From Agelaius tricolor (taxonomy: Eukaryota > Chordata > Aves > Passeriformes > Icteridae), in the NCBI GenBank assembly GCA_023055355.1, contig JALJCS010000015.1, forward strand, positions 16,295,516 to 16,359,515: a stretch of DNA of 64,000 bases. The letters run 5' to 3'. Positions 60,963 to 64,000 of the stretch are shown piece after piece. The notes beneath the pieces were generated by a model. The model saw only the letters and a program-made list of their open reading frames with translations. It was not told where the DNA came from and ran no database searches. Position 1 is the stretch's first letter. Each line of letters opens with the position of its first letter. Made by a program: the position numbers and the translations under genes.

Positions 60963-61003
60963 GTATTTATATATATGTGTACACACACAGACACACACAC
61001 ACT
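60963..61003. repeat. Compound TA/TG/AC microsatellite
   Basis: A TATATATATG stretch runs into GTGTACACACACAGACACACACACAC. The alternating purine-pyrimidine composition can adopt Z-DNA. Confidence 0.85.
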
Positions 61004-62337
61004 CTTGCCCAAGAGGAAAGCAGTGTGGGGCTGTTTATAATATCAGCAAACAACAACTGATGCTTGTGATTTTGGATCTTGCAGCACACACCTTTCATAT
61101 TGAAACCCACACAGGTGCCTGCACAGTGCCCTGCCCAGGTTCCTGTCACACCCTGAGCACTGCAGCCTGCACAGGTGCCACCATCTCTGCCCCAGGGGAA
61201 TCCCTTTTTCCTCCAACTTAGCCCAGCAGGAGTTTAGGGCAGAAGTTCCTCTCTTCCAGCATCTCTGTAGGTCAGGAAAGATTTTCATCACAGCTTTTTG
61301 CACAGGTAGTGGCTCCTAAAACCAATCAAGCCAGTCCACAGGTACACCTGGAATGTCTCTCTGCTCACAGAGACACATCACTTTTCCTTGTGTCTGGCAG
61401 TGGCTGAATTAAAAAAAATATTAATGTCTACTGATGGATGACAATCTCAGCCACCACTAGGTCAGTGTATCATGAAGCAAAGCAGCAAAAGTGTCTGTTA
61501 TCCTCTTCCTCATGGCACTGTTCTCTGCCTCAATCCCTTTCTTCCTTTAAAAGTTGAAACTGAACATGTACAGAGCAAAGGAGATGGAAAACAATATCCA
61601 TAGTGAGATATAACATAGAACTTTGTGCCAAGACATAGAGATTGTTAATGAATAATATACATTTGTTAAACCAAGCCCTTGCATTTTGATTTGTTCTTAC
61701 TTTAGGACTCTAAAATCTTTGCATTCTCCAAAGTCCCCACACTCTCCCTTTCTCCCTCTGTTCTGTTTGTTTAGATTTCTTTGTCTCTGGAGGTCTGCAC
61801 AACCCTCCCAGAACCAGCCAAAAGAAGAGCTATGGTCCAGAAATAATCCTTAGTTCCTTTCTTCAATTAAGATGTGGGAGTATAAAAATTTGGTGACAAA
61901 CATTCCGCCGGCTGGGGAGGGGAGGCTCAAATTCTCCTGCTCCTCACTCATCAGCGTGGGAAAGGAAAACATCAGCTGAGATGGCAGAAGGTCTTCTCCT
62001 CCCTGCCTTGGTTTGGCCACTGCCAAATAATTGTGTCCACGCTGCCGTGGGGGCACAGCTCAGCACGAGGCAGCAGAAGGGACACGAGAGGTGGAGCCAA
62101 GGACCTCGACAGGAATAATGCCATAAATGCTGGTACCACGTGTGCAAGGGACAAACTGGGATCCTGCAGAGGTTTCCCTGCAGATGCAGTGTTTTTCTTT
62201 GCCAAAACTGAGCCCTTCTTGCATAACACAAAGCTTTCCCAGCAGAGGTGGCCTGGGCAGCATCTTATTTTTTCATTGCCAGCAAGTATTTCTGAGAAAG
62301 GCTAGGCTAGAGCGTGCCAGAGTCTGGAATTAGATAC

Positions 62338-62480
62338 AAATTAATTGCATGTAATTACTCAAGAGCATCAAGTATCTTTTTGGGATTTTATTGTTATTGT
62401 TATTGTAATGATGTTGATTTGCAAATACAATTATTGTAAATTACTGTATTGATAACTTCAGCTCTCCTATTGTGTGTGAT
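62338..62480. promoter_or_regulatory. Candidate enhancer with SOX and POU motifs
   Basis: Two adjacent SOX-type ATTGTT sites (62390-62395 and 62396-62401) and a third close variant (ATTGTA, 62402) lie 11-22 bases from a perfect palindromic octamer ATTTGCAAAT (62417-62426). Homeodomain words (TTAATTGCAT, GTAATTAC) precede them, and further ATTGTAAATTAC words follow. SOX/POU pairs are known enhancer logic in lens and neural tissue, where MAF is expressed. Function is inferred. Confidence 0.4.
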
Positions 62481-63485
62481 CACCTCACTGGTTTTCTTGT
62501 GGTCTTTTGTAAAAAGTTTTTATAGCCTTGATGAAGACACAAGTGGAGCTGAAAATTCACTGCTGTTCTCACAATGGCTCTCTGTTACTCAAAAGTAGAG
62601 AATTGGTAAATTATTACCTTCTGATTAAATTACAATGTCACTGCAACATATGAGAGGTCAAAGTCATAAACAAACTTTATTTCTGTCTTGCACCACAAGC
62701 CTGATAATGACAACTTAGACATATTTTCCTAGTAGAATTTCCTCTTTGATTTAATTTCATTTCTCATTTTTTTCCTTTTATATCCACCTGCATTGCTCTT
62801 ATCATTTCATGTAAAGATGGACTGCCAATATCTCAGGGAGGTGTTGAGAGGGCAAAGAAAATTAAAAGCCTTTCAAAAACAACTTTGTATATGAAATATG
62901 TAAGATTGGTTAAATTTTTTTATTCCTGAGCTTTTCACAATGTATAAGTAGGTATTAATATGTACAAGCAGAGAAAGATGTCTGAAATTTTTTTGTACTG
63001 GAGTATGCATTCATCTACAGTCACTGGTGCTGGTTTGGCCTCAGAAATTCCCTGAGCATATTGCATCCTGACAATTTAATACATTGTTTGGTCAATAAAA
63101 CCTAGAGAAGAAAAAACCTCTAACTATAAGGAAAAAAACCCTACAGCACAGTGGGAAAGTGGAATACTGAGAAGCATGTAAATGTGCAAAAGTAAGAAGG
63201 AGTAGAGAACATAAAAGTGGAAAGGGAAAAACATTGAAAGGAAAATTTTTACTCTCAGAGACTGTCTTCCTTCCCCCCAGAAAAAGTTTCCTTACAGCCT
63301 TGTGCAGAGAGCTGCATGTCCTCCTCTGCATGGCCTTTCCTCTTGACATTCACTTCCTTCCAAGTCAATTTTCCAGTTAAACATATTTCTTTTCTTCATC
63401 CAACTCCCTTTTTCACACCAATCTCTTTCTCCCCACCATTTTTTGCCTCGCCTTTCTTGGTTATTTTTCTGTATGGTTAAACTCC

Positions 63486-63708
63486 AGGAGGTTTATCATG
63501 TTAAATATTAGAAAATCCTCTTTGATAGTTTGGACATTAGAAACAGATTGCCTGAGGAGGTGGTGGATGCTCCATTTCAAGGTGGTTTTAAGGAATGAAT
63601 TCAACAGAGATGTGCTGGGAATTTCCTAAATCTGGCCTTGGGGCAAGAGGATGGACCAGTCACCCCCTCCAGATCTCTTCCAGCTTTGTGTTTCTGTGAC
63701 TCCTTTCA
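63486..63708 (+). mobile_element. CR1 LINE 3' fragment, old
   Basis: The order of CR1 3'-end landmarks is clear: GGTTTATCATGTTAAATATT (the RNA-end GG(A)TATTAGG region), ATTGCCTGAGGAGGTGGTGG followed by ATGCTCCAT, then GATGGACCAG, TCTCTTCCAGCTTTGTG and TTTCTGTGA. It is a diverged 5'-truncated copy with only non-coding 3' sequence, older looking than the copy at 54.1 kb. Confidence 0.8.
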
Positions 63709-64000
63709 CTCCTCCAGGGTCTGGGGGTGTTTGAATGGCTCAGGGTATGTCAGAGCTTAATCAGAACTTTACAGCACAGGGCAAGTGTGTAAAGCAGTAC
63801 ATTCTATTTTTTCCAGGGTCACCGTGCTTACATCCAGAAAGGTGCTGACACAGGCACACACAAACACACGTGGTGTTGTTAGAGGTGTGCTCATCAGTTA
63901 TTTATGAAGTTTATAATCTGACACTTAAAAAAAAAAAAAAAGAGATCCTAACAGGCTCCAGCGTTCCACAGCTGTTGAAATGTCACCTCTCAGATAGAGA
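63709..64000. other. Non-coding end of window
   Basis: Nothing recognisable apart from a CA-rich stretch (63850-63870) and a poly-A run (63927-63941). Confidence 0.4.

Larger units (their letters stand above)
56050..62337. other. Non-coding stretch beyond the LTR
   Basis: No gene is supported. It contains an (AC)8 run at 58416-58431, a mixed TA/AC run at 60963-61003 and a few short AT-rich blocks (57640-57990). Confidence 0.45.

Noticed and set aside
1..64000. CRISPR arrays, tRNA or rRNA genes, bacterial-type operons
   Set aside because: None seen. Repeats here are microsatellites, minisatellites and eukaryotic mobile elements.

Overview
The window is vertebrate, almost certainly bird, nuclear DNA. 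It has long non-coding stretches, two CR1-type LINE 3' ends, a solo LTR of an avian endogenous-retrovirus type, and one single-exon-style gene recognisable by sequence: MAF (c-MAF), on the minus strand. The LTR type suggests a songbird-like genome, but that is memory-based and moderate in confidence.

Layout: 1-19.3 kb is the 3' flank of MAF. It has no convincing gene. It holds a 36-bp tandem duplication (1.8 kb), several ancient repeat relics, and a striking composite at 13.4-14.6 kb: a polypurine tract, then a G-rich minisatellite inside a CpG-rich block. 19.36-21.59 kb reads as the MAF 3' UTR and ends at an AATAATAAA poly(A) signal (minus strand). 21,590-22,687 is the MAF coding region (365 aa, short isoform form). 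22.7-23.3 kb is the 5' UTR with four small uORFs. 23.35-23.43 kb is a compact core promoter (TATA, CRE, CCAAT, octamer-like), followed upstream by a CpG island to 24.3 kb. 24.4-64 kb is the 5' flank, gene-poor, with a second CpG-rich block at 29.5-29.9 kb, more repeat relics, a CR1 stub at 54.1 kb, a complete solo LTR with 6-bp target duplication at 55.4-56.0 kb, a SOX/POU-motif-dense AT-rich block at 62.3 kb and a longer CR1 piece at 63.5 kb.

How it works together: MAF is a large Maf-family bZIP transcription factor, and the rest of the window is best read as the regulatory landscape around it. The sequence shows two likely layers of post-transcriptional control. One is chained uORFs with overlapping stop and start codons. 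The other is a splice donor that overlaps the stop codon of the short isoform, so that splicing or retention decides the C-terminus. A degenerate copy of this stop/donor motif recurs about seven times in the first 700 bases of the 3' UTR. I could not find a downstream exon for a long isoform. I saw no tRNA, rRNA, CRISPR array or second protein-coding gene.
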